NCBI GenBank assembly: GCA_030770545.1
Contig: CM061106.1
Coordinates: 13,586,501 to 13,650,500, forward strand
Reading direction: 5' to 3'
DNA: 64,000 nucleotides
DNA from: Macropodus opercularis
Lineage: Eukaryota; Chordata; Actinopteri; Anabantiformes; Osphronemidae
Each line of letters opens with the position of its first letter. Position 1 is the first letter of the stretch. Positions 10,975 to 21,945 of this stretch are shown one piece after another. Position numbers and translations under genes: made by a program. The notes below the pieces were generated by a model. It was not told the origin of the DNA and searched no databases. It worked only from the letters and a program-made list of their open reading frames with translations.

Positions 10975-12180
10975 GGTCCTCTACCAGAGGCCTGGGAGCT
11001 TGAGGGTTCTGCGCAGTATCTTAGCTGTTCCTAGGACTGAACTTTTCTGGACTGAGATGTCTGAGGTCTTTCCTGGGATCTGTTCTAGCCACTCCTCCAG
11101 TTTGGGGGTTACTGCCCCGAGTGCTCCGATGTGTTACGAAACGCACTAAACTAGAGTACCAGGGGTAGGAACGCCGGAGCCCCTTCACTACCTTCAGTCA
11201 CCACTGGGTGACGCCAAAACTAACTAAAGGGTTGCTCAACCGAGAGCCTATCCCCTAATCACAAGACTAGAATACAACAAAGTTCAGAGCACAAACAAAC
11301 GACGATCCCCACAAACACTAAACAAAACTGGGTCGGCTGGGTCCTTGTTTGGCTGGCTGATTCTGTTACGGATCGCACTCTAACTAGACTGACTAGAGTA
11401 CCAGGGGTAGGAAAGCCTGAGTCCCTGGTACTATACCACTGGGTGACGCCAAAGCGCACTCAAGGGGAGAGCTCAACCTAGAGCCTATCCCCTAATCACA
11501 ATACACGAGATACAAAAGGGGCTGCTCAACCTAGAGCCTGTGCCCACACTAACAAAACTAACAAGGGAGGACCCAATTGCACGACCCAGAGACAGAACAG
11601 GTGAATGATTAACTAATATTTTAATTTAAGGAACAAACAACACACATGGACAGAACACAAACACGGGCGACTACAAACAACGAGAACCAGGACTAAAACG
11701 TAAACCTAAACAGACACAAAACTGAACATGACGCAACAAAACTTTAACAATGACCAAACATGAACTTGAAGCTATAAAACTTTAACACTAAACTGAACTT
11801 GAACATGACAAGAAATGAAATCCAAATATCAAGTAAACAAGAAACACTAACTCCAAAAAAAAAACATAGAACAATACTGGTAACAGATACAAACCAACAG
11901 ACACGACCAGAATTCAGGCAGTAACACTAAAACACAAGTGGTAACACTGATAATCAGCCAGCAACTAAAAGAGGGACAAGGATGAACTTAAATACAGACT
12001 CACAGGAAATCAACAACAGGTGAAAACAACGATGAACCGAGACAGGAAGTGGACAAAACAAAAAACCCACAAAGAAGAGAGGGGAACGAGAACGCCCTCC
12101 AGTGGTTGGAGGGCAGAATTGTCACACGATGACCACAGGCACCACTTTCGCCTTGACTTTCCAGGCAGGTGACGACCTGT
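10975..12180 (-). mobile_element. old non-LTR retroelement ORF fragment, split by an LTR insertion
   Basis: On the minus strand 10975-11130 reads IGALGAVTPKLEEWLEQIP and ends ILRRTLKLPGLW before a stop. The preceding residues (WKVKAKVVPVVI) are at 12132-12175, on the other side of the LTR element at 11132-12126. Removing that insert and one copy of its 5-bp duplication restores a continuous frame. This C-terminal sequence is common in fish genomes next to reverse transcriptases; I do not assign the clade. Confidence 0.6.
11132..12126 (-). mobile_element. internally deleted LTR retrotransposon
   Basis: A minus-strand copy of the family found complete at 40052-44399. One LTR spans 12126 to 11364 (starts TGTGACAATTCTGCCC, ends CCGTAACA). 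It is followed by about 100 bp of internal sequence sharing 'GGACCCAGCCGACCCAGTTT' with the other element, and then by only the last roughly 130 bp of a second LTR ending at 11132. The direct repeat CGATG flanks it at 11127-11131 and 12127-12131, so this is one insertion that later lost its interior and most of one LTR. Codes for nothing. Confidence 0.75.
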
Positions 12181-12411
12181 AGACAATTAGACTAAAAGCT
12201 GGAAATGCTATGTATTAATAATTTAACAAGTTCATACTTTTCATCTTAGATTTATTTAAATTATTCACGGAACCATTTATGTTTAAGTGTCACGTTTTTG
12301 TATAGTTGTTTCATGTAGATTTTCACATTGATTTGACGTCTGTCTGTCATGTCTAAAACCAAATATTCCATCTTCAGAGATACATTTAATCAGATACGAC
12401 AGCAGCTTTAC

Positions 12412-13164
12412 CTTCGTGCTGACTGCTGTAACTGGGAGGAAACAGAATCTGACAGGAGTCAGAGGAAGCTTCACTGTCTGCAGCATCCTCCACATCTACA
12501 GACAGAGAAACAACATGAAATAGAAGCTTTCATTAGATTCAGATACAATGCAGTTAAACAGAACAGGAAACTACAGCATCATCGTCCTCCAGGAGGCTAC
12601 AGTCAGTTCATTGGTGTCTGTTCTCTCTCTGTGGTTAGTGTTTGGTTCAGTGAGTTTTCTCTCTTTCATCCTGTTTCCTGTTCAGGTCAACAGGCAGCTC
12701 TGGAGGTTTTCATTGTGCTTTTTCATTTATACACTTCCCTCTGGAGTCGACTGATTCTTTGATTGATTATATGATTATCATTGTCATAATATTACAGACT
12801 GGTGAGCGTTGACTCCTTTGACCCCTTTTACTTCTAGTTCTGACTGATGACATGATGCATGTCTCAGACTGGAGGGACGTTCATGTCTGTTGTGTTGCTG
12901 TATCTCACCTTCTGCTCCCAAACGTTTCATCAGATCCTTCCTGTTCATCTTCTCTAAGATGATGATGGTCACCTCCACAGCATCATGTGTGTAGGTCTGT
13001 AGCATCAGGTCCACTGTGCTTGTTCTTGTTGCTTTGTTCAATAATGATCTTGGGATGGTCTGGTGGCCTGAGAGGCTTTCACTCTGATTTAGATGAAACC
13101 TGAACGTCTCAAAGTCATTGTCTACCAATTCTTCCAGCACCGTCAGAAGGTCGAGTGCTGTCAT
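12412..13164 (-). CDS. pyrin-domain (PYD) protein, first two coding exons
   Basis: Exon 12909-13164 starts at ATG 13164, just after an acceptor (TTTTTTACCAG) that implies a 5' untranslated exon. It encodes a PYD of about 85 residues: MTALDLLTVLEELVDNDF at the first helix, then TIPRSLLNKATRTSTVDLM, and EVTIIILEKMNRKDLMKRL at the last helix. PYDs assemble into inflammasome-type filaments. The donor GTGAGATA leaves phase 1. Exon 12412-12495 (84 nt, acceptor CTGTCTGTAG, donor GTAAAG) completes the codon to Asp and adds an acidic, serine-rich linker (DVEDAADSEASSDS...). It ends in phase 1 again. What follows is uncertain; candidate exons lie at 9285-9582 and 7966-8688. The same strand and neighbourhood as an NLR gene suggest an inflammasome-related role, but the effector part is not identified. 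Confidence 0.65.
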
Positions 13165-16100
13165 TGTGACAACCTGGTAAAAAACATAAACACTGTTAAT
13201 CTGCAGGAAGATTAAGCATCATCATTACTCATCATTCAAGTCTCAGCAACTTTCAAACCACACATTTAACTGAACCTTCAGACTAAACTGTGTTTAACAA
13301 GACGTGAGAATCACTGAATATAAAGATCTCAGTCAAACTGTAGATGAGCATTTCTCCATTGTGTCCAGCTTTGCTACTCTCTCTCTGCTCTCATGTGACA
13401 TCTTGGCTGTTTTGTTTTCTCTATGAAATAATGATCAACGCTTTCATTTCAAAACAGTCAAACAGCAGATCATCAAACTCTGGTGTGTGGATGACAGGTG
13501 CATGTTCAATGTTGGACCTAGGTTTGTAAAAGAAGTCCTCAGGGTGGAAGGCATGATGATCCCATGTCCACCCTGGTTCCCAGTCTATAGAATTACCACA
13601 GCATTGTACTGTATGAAATAACATGTATATACTCTATGAAACAAGACAATTCTAGTCAATCAGTGACTTTTCCTGCACTGCTCTGCAGCATAAACATTCA
13701 GTCCATTTTACTTTTCTTTACTTGTCTGAGACCAGTTTAGCCAGATGTAAGTTCCGTTAATATAATAAAGTAAAGTTAGTCATTGATGAGTCTAATCCAG
13801 TGTCAGCTGAATTCTGCAAGACGCCAGGACATAGTGATGTTTGTCGTCTTTTGGCTTCTTGTGAGGCTCATGCTGGTGCAGATTACTGAGTCCACTGAGT
13901 CCACTGGAAACAGGCAGTTTCATGGTGTATCTCTGTAATTTAAAGTCTGTATTATTGTATTCAGTTCAATTCCAGTACAGTGATCACTTAAGGTCATAAA
14001 CACAATCACATTTCTGGCTTCTTACAGATGTTTCAATTCAATGTACCAAGTATTTGATATCTAATGTTGAATACTGTTTATTGTGACAGTCCAGCCCTAT
14101 GACCTTTGGGGGGCGCTGTCTGGTCTAGTGCTCTGTGATGTCACTTCCTTGTTAGTTTCCTGTTCTTGTTAATTAGGACGATCACTTACACCTACATCAT
14201 GTCTTTGCAGGTCTGTTAATATTTGTTACCTTTTGGCTTGTTCTTCTGAAATTGACTTGCAAGTTTATGTTTGTACTACTCTGTGTATGACATCCTTGTT
14301 AGTTTGAAACTTGTTTGTTGTATATTCCCTCTTGTATACGTTAAATGTTGCGCCTACAGTTGTATGTGAACCATTTGGGATTACATGGATTTCTGCATAA
14401 AGTGGCAGAAGTCCTGACCTCAATCAGCTGAGATGCTGTGGCTTGACCTCAAGAGAGCGATTCACACCAGACATCCAAAGAATATGGCTGCACTGAAAAG
14501 TAGCCTCCTAGTTAGAAACCCCAGTAAGGGTTCAGTGTCTTTGCCGCCATCTTGTGGCATAAATGAATCCCTGCAGGCAATTACGCTGTACGCTCTCGGT
14601 CTGTAGGTTAGTCTTGGTCCTAGCAGTAACGCTGTCTAAACTAGTGAATAAAAGCAGAAGAGTAGGACAAACATCTGGACGCCGTCATGTTTGGACTAAG
14701 AAGTAAATGCCACCATGTTTTTAATGTTTGGCCCAGAAGCAAGGTTCCCCTCTCACATTAGTAAGACACAGTTAATTCTGTTAAAGTGTTTGGTATGATA
14801 TAAACTCTTTTATAGGTGGACAACTTGTCTGTAGAAGCGGTAACTGAGGACTGAGGAAAGGGATCCTAACTACCTCGGGCCGTACAAAGTGCAGAAGTTG
14901 TGGCCATCCAGGGAGTCAGAACACCCGAAATAAGCATAATTTGATTTAATATATGGAGGAGCCAGCGAGTTCTAAGTGTCCATTGGACTCTCCTCCTACT
15001 CCTTCCAGACCAAACCACCACCACAACCTCCCAAGGTTCTTCCACCACCTCCACAGCCACCAGCAGATTCTCTACTGCAGTGTATGTATACATTTACATT
15101 ATCAAAGCCACAGACAACACAATTAAACTTTGTACTATATTAGACTGTATATACAACCATTCATATGATGACGTTATTAACATTTGTAGGCAAGAGAGCA
15201 GAGAAGCCTTTTAGACCCACAGAGGAAAACAAAGGTGAAAATTAAACAGGACATCACGCAGTCATTTATCATTTTGGATTGAGAAAAGTAAAACACAACC
15301 ATATTTCACAAAGTGATGCAGTTAGTTTCAACATATTTAATGGTCAGTATCACATGTGAGTTTTAGATCATTCCCTGGGGCCTTTGTACTAAAGTTATAT
15401 ATGACAGAAATATGAGGAATAATATTATTTGGATTTGAATGAGAGAAACAATGAATTCAGCTGGGTTAATATTATCTATAGCTCTTCATTCAAGGGCCCA
15501 GGTCCTCGCTATGTTTAGGGCCTTTTTGTCTGTAGTTTACTTGTGAGAGAGAAATAAAAATTTAAAACAAGTTGTTGACTGCAACTGGTATGTTGACGTT
15601 GAGGAACATCTTTATACACAATCTTTTTACGCACTCAGACTGGAATCCTGTTCTCCCAAATTAATCTTTTCAAAATGTCCTGCTTTCTCAGCCCTTTGGC
15701 TCCATCCCGACTACTTTGAGACCTGTAGCAGGCATCGATTTCCATATGAGTTAATTTACTGGAAAAAGTAACAATTTAAACCTTTATGTTCTATTTTGAA
15801 TAAAATATTGACTTGTGTAGTTGAAACTCTTCTCATTTTATTCAAATTTAAAAAACGTCCTGACTTTTCTGGAATTTGGCTTGTAGTTATCTCTCTCCAT
15901 GAACAAAACAAAGCAATACTTGACTTTAACTGATTCCATCTGTACATGTACACTACATGAAAATACTAAATATGTGTAGATACAAGACGTCAGGAGTTTA
16001 CTTCCTTCTTTCTCTTGTCTCTACCTTCACACTTTTTATTCCATGTAGTAAACAGCACTGCAGTCCTTCACTGGTGTCATTTCAAACGGACAGAAAATGT

Positions 16101-16470
16101 GGAGTAAAAATGTTCAGGAACAAACATTTTCTAACTATTTAGCAGTTGTGGCAGTTTGAGAGAAATAAGCGGATGTAGTCGCGGGCACTGTTCTAGTCTG
16201 GAGGCGATGCGCGCTCCCGCGGACGGAACTCGCTCTGACTCCTGTTCTACCTTAGGAAAGAAGTGAAAACACGGAGTGAGCTGAACAACCTCACAGTCCG
16301 AGATGAACTGGAAACAAGAGAGGAAGCAGCTGGAAACTCAGGCTCCACTCAGACCCTGGTTCCCCACGTCCACGGTGTCAGAGCCTCGCTCACGGAAGAC
16401 GGACGAGGGTTTATCAGCGTCTGGTTCCTGACTCTCAGAACCGAGTGAGTGTGAAACACAGTGAACTGAC
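13165..16470. other. no gene recognised; probable intron and intergenic DNA
   Basis: If the splice donor at 16463-16470 belongs to the PYD gene, this is its first intron. Near 14085-14360 a 'tgtgacagtcc...ggggggcgctgtc' block has the look of another LTR edge. I see no supported coding exon. Confidence 0.3.
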
Positions 16471-16620
16471 CTGAGGATCCGCAGCATCAGAAGCAGCTCG
16501 TCCAGCTGCAGATGCTCCTCGACGCAGCATCTGCCTCTTGAAGCGGAAGCGTCGCTGAGTCGCGGTTTGAGCTGCATCACGTGACCAACGCGAACCAAGC
16601 CTCGTTACGTCTCATCACTC
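16160..16620 (-). promoter_or_regulatory. CpG-rich stretch with a candidate untranslated first exon
   Basis: CpG density is clearly higher here than around it. An E-box palindrome (TCACGTGA) lies near 16577. On the minus strand a consensus-like donor (GGATCCTCAG|GTCAGTTC) ends a possible exon running from about 16600 to 16471. A PYD exon with a 5' acceptor lies 3.3 kb downstream on the same strand, so this could be its promoter. Transcription evidence is lacking. Confidence 0.3.
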
Positions 16621-16828
16621 ATCGAGCTTCTAAGCAGCAGTTTGAACAGACGGAATGTTTAAATATGTCAAGACGTTATAAGGATCCAATCACTGTTGAG
16701 ACGAGGAGATCATTGACATCATTATTAATGTTAGCAACTGAAATGAATGATGCATCATGAAGCACTGAGCCTCTGTCGTGCTTTCACCCACAGTTTCACT
16801 CAACTCTGACACTTAACGTTCTCTCTCC

Positions 16829-16848
16829 GTGTGTGTGTGTGTGTGTGT
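16829..16848. repeat. (GT)n microsatellite
   Basis: Uninterrupted GT dinucleotides, about 20 bp. Confidence 0.9.
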
Positions 16849-17419
16849 AAAGAACAGAAGGTGCAACCAGTGCAGAAGAGAGGAAGCAGGTGTAAGGAAG
16901 CAGCCCTTTGAAGTGAAAGCTCACTTTGTCTGCTGTAGTGATGGTGGAATCAAAGCTTTGTGAAGCACTGAGCTTCCTGTAGCTGACAAACATGAATGAA
17001 TGATACAGCTTTACTGCGCATGACCAAGTAAATACTGTATGTTGTGCTTCTAGTTCTGACATAAACTACTAATGACTTTGCCTTTGAACTGGTTCACTGG
17101 GATGTGGAGGAGGCTGGGATGAGGGTTTAGTTTAGCTTCTGTCAGTCATCTTAACAATGAATTAATACACAGACATAAACCGGGAAAGCCCAGCAGTCGT
17201 TGAATGAGCCCGGTTGGAGACGTCACCCGGGACCAGACACGTTCGCAGTCTCCTCAGCCAGGTGAGAATAATCAGAGCAAAAACCACTTAGTTTTCCCTC
17301 CAGGCCGTTAGTCCAGCAGGGAGCAGGAGTCCTGTGACTGACTGAGACTGTGTCTCTAGCAGCGTCTCTAGATCTGATGTGAAGTGATACCACCACATTT
17401 GCTTCTGCTCCCTCTGCAG

Positions 17420-17518
17420 GACCAGATGATCAGAACCGTCCTCCGGACCACAGAACGTCTCTGAGAGCAGCCGTGTGTCTGCTGCCTGTGGTGGGGATCA
17501 TCGTCCTGTCAGTACGAC
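17420..17518 (+). CDS. orphan transmembrane exon
   Basis: Plus-strand exon with acceptor CCCTCTGCAG and donor GTAAGG, 99 nt, phase 1 in and out. It encodes a polar lead (PDDQNRPPDHRTSLRA) and then a hydrophobic segment AVCLLPVVGIIVLSVR, which fits a membrane span with a following basic stop-transfer. Such phase-1 exons are usual in fish Ig-superfamily receptors. I find no intact Ig domain beside it, so this may be a leftover exon or part of a gene whose other exons I missed. Confidence 0.3.
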
Positions 17519-18488
17519 GTAAGGTTCCACAGAGTCAGACTAACTACCACCGTGGTGTTGTGAAAGTTGAGACAGGATGAGCAGCTCTGACTGTAAAGTC
17601 TAAGTGCTCACCTCCGAACCGGGACCGGTCCAAGCTGCGGGCTGGTCATAAAGTCGTTGCTGCTGAGATTTAAAGGGACACTAGGCTCAACACAGCTATG
17701 ACTCTTAGTCAGCCTGGCTACAGAGCTGAAAGAAACCTGGGGTTGTTTTGATTTTCCTCAATTAATGATGAATAGTATGTGGTTCTAGCAGCACAAAGTG
17801 CTTTTTATATAGTATTAAACTGTTTTTCCATGCTAGACAGGATTCACCTCATTTGTTGACGCCACTGTCTTTCTAGTTTTTGAGTCCTCTGCTTAAAGCT
17901 GGTTTTATATTCTTGTATTTATGGACTTTGACCTACTGTCATCAGTTTTTGATGTTTTATGATAAAGCTGAATTAGTTTATTTCTTATCAGGAACATAAA
18001 TATTCCAGCAGTAGCTGGTGGACTCAGGTTTATTAGTGAAGTAAGGTCCAGTTTACTCAGCGTTGAGAAGAGACCACGTCAGTTATGAACTAATAAACAT
18101 CAGAACCTCCAAATTCAAGCTCCGAGGTAAACGTAGCATAGCTGCTTCCCCCAAGAGACACAATAAGGTGAGAACACGCTGGTGTCCATCATGTCACCAC
18201 GTGGCTCAAAACACCCAGATGTAGAACAGACGCAGCATCAGCTCACAGTGAATGGAAGCTAAACAGGTGATGGTGGTTTGACCCAGTCTGGTTCCAACAG
18301 GGTCCAGGTGAACCTGTCTCTCAGCAAACCTGAGCTTTGTTACCTGCTGTCCTTCTATTAACAGACTTTACAGGTGATCGCGTGAAGTTCAGTTGTCAGA
18401 GGCGGCCACAGCAGAACTTCTTCCTGTTTCACTGATTCTCATCGAGCTTCTGCTGGTCGTCAGCTTCCTGTTCTGAAGGAAACTAATA

Positions 18489-18569
<81 letters not shown>

Positions 18570-21500
18570 GTCTATTACAGCCACAAAAACAAGCCAGAAA
18601 ACAAATTCCAAAAACAAAACATTTGACAGCGTAAAACCAGAGCAACAGAAGCACAACAAGCTGAACAGAACCCTGAAAGTCGCGCCGAGAAATGACAGCT
18701 CCACGAGATGCATCGCTTGAGAAATGTAAAAAGCGTATGAGAAGAGGGTATCGATCATATCAACAACAACACGAGGGTCATACTGTTCCTTCACAAGGTA
18801 ATAGATGGCATTTCCCACCTGGTGAAGTATTTCATCATCTCCATCTCTGCAGTGTGACCCTATTACATGCCAGTTGTGCGTATGGTACATTTACGCACTG
18901 AATTTATTCCTACACACTCTTATTGAGAGATGTCCTTGTGAAAATCGAGTTAAAATGTTTTGCGTTCTGTTTTTACAGTAGTTCTTCATGCTTCGTCTTC
19001 CTTGTTCAGCAGACTCTGTCTTATCTGATCAAGCTCTTCAGGAGACAGTTGACTGGTTAAAAGTTAATAAATATCCTGTCTTTAAGTGGAAGCTTACATG
19101 AAAAAAACAACGATATACAGAGATCAATGGATTCGAAGCAATGGTGCTAAAACTATAAGTTTAAATATAACCATAACTATGGTGAAGGAGTTCCCAGGCT
19201 TGTAGACAATGCAAGTTAAAAGGCGAAAGTTTATTTTATTATTTTGTTTTTAACTACCACCATCACAGTACAGTTATTCTGTACAGTTTTATTGTGTTTA
19301 CTGAAAAATTGTAACACTTGTGTTGGTCAAATGGACTATTTCCAAATTTTCTGAGAGCCCATATAATTTCCTAATACTTAGTTGTGTGTTTTTTTTATGA
19401 CTGCATTTTCATATATTACAACAACTTCATTGTGATGCAGCTGGAAAACGTTTTGAAAACTTGAATATACAAAAGTCAATGTGGTACCACATGACATCAG
19501 ACGCATCAAAAGTCATGTTTTAGTTTTCTGTTTTACTCAGGATTACAAACTGCTATATATTACTTAATGTTATTGTTAATGCAACGGTATTCATTGGTTT
19601 CAAACTGACTAGAGGCCAAGGCTGAGACAGCTTTGAAGGTGCTGCCAACTCTGCTTCCCCGTCTGTCTTCAAAAGAGGAGACAACACTTTCAACACATTA
19701 TTTTTTAACCGAGCAATTTTTCAGTGTAATCAGATTTACTGTAGCAGTAAGTTTATCATGTGATTTGGTTCTCATCATCCAACGTGAAAAACAGTCCATG
19801 TTACACAACACATGTTACATTAGTGAATCCCTCTGTGTGACCTGTGGAATAATAAAGTGTGTTTATCTCTGAGGACGGAACCAGAGACCAGTGAGTCATA
19901 AGCCACAGGAGACCACATCCTGTCCCCACGCGCCATGTCTGGTTGGTTCCTCATGCTCACAGTTCAGTTTGTGTCTGTAACAGAAGGAAAGTAAATGTCA
20001 TGGTCTGATGAGGTCGAAGGGAGCAGAGCTGTTCCTGGGCTCAGGTCAGGAGGCTGCGGGTCGGTGAGTGTCCTGCTGTCAGACATCAGTCAGGGCTGCT
20101 GTGACTCAGCCTGACCCTCCAACACAATGACACCAGTGCTTGTTTGACTGTGTGTATTGGTCTTATTGTTGTGTTTTAGCTTTTAATTTAATTTGTTTTC
20201 TGGTGCTTTGTGTCCTGCTGCTGTAACTGGGACGATTCCTATTGGATGAACACAAGTTGGTCTTGTCTTTACCTGAGCTTCGTGTCTGTCTCTGGCTCTC
20301 TAAGGGGAAGACCACACCCTGTGACGTCACAGCTCACGTTACTTTGCTCAGGGAGGGAGGATGGGAGTGTGTACTCCTCTGGCTGCTTCCCAGAGAGACT
20401 GTCTCTCGTCCTCCTGCAGAAGAAAATCGTTTTTTTCTTTCTATAATAACAATAATGCATGTGGATCGCTCACCCTCTTTTTTTACGGTGGCGTCGTTTT
20501 GACCCATCAAAAGCCCCACAAGGATTACCCACATTTTATGTCTTTGCAGGAACTAATATTAATATTATTCATATTTAGCCCTGCTTCACACAGAGGTCAT
20601 GTTTTTCCAACCATAACCATCTGAGCTATCACACCTATTACTAAGAGAATCTGTATAACCAAGACCTAGGTCTTGATCACTGACTGTGTTTATTATTAAT
20701 TACATATCTATGTTTCTACAAAGACAGTTTATTGTTCTACAAAACATCAATAAACTGTCAAAGTAGAAAAAACTTGTTCAAAATGTCACTTGTTTGATTC
20801 ATATTTAATATTATGTATTTGTGCCACATTGAGATCGTTTTTAAAAACAGCTATAAACACATTTTAAGTTTTTAAACCATTTTAGGAGCAACAACACACA
20901 AGTGACAGTTTAACTGTGCATGATTCATGGAGCTATGAATAAAATCCCCAGAGTTTTGTGCTGCAACGCATGAAAGGACGCTGACGCTTGGACTGCGTTG
21001 ATTTCTATTCCTGGAAACTGGGTTTTAACAATGACGGAAGGGAGAAGGTGAGAACAAGACTCAGATTAACATCAGCAGCAGGATCAACGCATCCTGATCA
21101 CAGAAAACACCAACATGTTATTGATGTTTCTGTTTCAGAGTCAAAGCAACATGATTGGGACCATGGAGGCCAACTTGGTCCTTGTTCAGAAACAGAGCTG
21201 AGGAAGTGGTTTGGTGGAACCATCGCCTGGTAACAGAATGTTTGTGAGGGAAGATGAGCAGGAGCAGCTGCTTTCCCATCCTGATAGTTAAACCAAATGA
21301 AGTGAGGAAACACTGACTGTTCGACGCCTCTTTTCTCAGTTCCAGTGTCAAGGTGTCACCACTCCTCTTTGAACAGTCTGATGTTAGTCCGCTCATAGTT
21401 AGATTGAACATGATGTGTATTTAGAAATGAAAGAGTTGGTCATGAACAGTCGTTGGTCTGAGGCTTTGTACATTGTGCATCTATTGTACAGTAAAGACGT

Positions 21501-21657
21501 CCATGTTGACACGCATGTACTTAGTCATGTAAGTTTTTTGATGTAATGTTCCTGTTTCACAATCTTAACCTGGGACTTTCTGTCTTTTCTAATCAGGACT
21601 GTAGTAAATTCAAGGCAGGGAACCTGCTTCGGTCTCAGGAGAACCAACAGAAACTGG
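17519..21657. other. no gene recognised
   Basis: AT-rich sequence with one long TG repeat. A minus-strand frame at 18590-18890 (contains IYYLVKEQYDPRVVVDMID) looks protein-like but I cannot identify it and it has no start or splice support. Other frames are short and overlap on both strands. Confidence 0.3.
18493..18563. repeat. (TG)n microsatellite
   Basis: About 71 bp of pure TG dinucleotide. The long Thr-His frames reported on the complementary strand are produced by this repeat. Confidence 0.97.
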
Positions 21658-21945
21658 ATGGAACGGATCCTGATGACGTGGTCTGGTGTTCGTCTCCATG
21701 GCTGGTTTATTGGTGTCTTATCTGCTCCGTTGTTGTGTGGCCCCATAACCTATAGATTTAAGCACATTCCTTCTACAGACATTCACATGTTTCACTCCCA
21801 TGTGCAACTTATCTGGTCGTCTCCTAGTATCCCATCCTCCACATACTGTTTAATGACCTGTGACTGGGTGCTACTCTACTACTCTCTAAACGTAATGTGC
21901 GTGTTTTAAACTATACTTTAATGCATTCACCTTGTTCTGTAATAA
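21658..21945 (-). repeat. LTR-like dispersed repeat, copy 2 (partial, inverted)
   Basis: Reverse complement of part of the repeats at 446-990 and 46192-46735. It shares 'ggatcctgatgacgtggtct' and the 'cattccttctacagacattc' region. The part holding the TATA and poly(A) signals is missing, so this copy is truncated. Confidence 0.55.

Noticed and set aside
14085..14400. Possible further solo LTR starting TGTGACAGTCC
   Set aside because: The start resembles the LTRs elsewhere, but I could not find a matching end or target duplication.
18460..18654. Frames with long Thr-His runs
   Set aside because: Produced by the (TG)n microsatellite.
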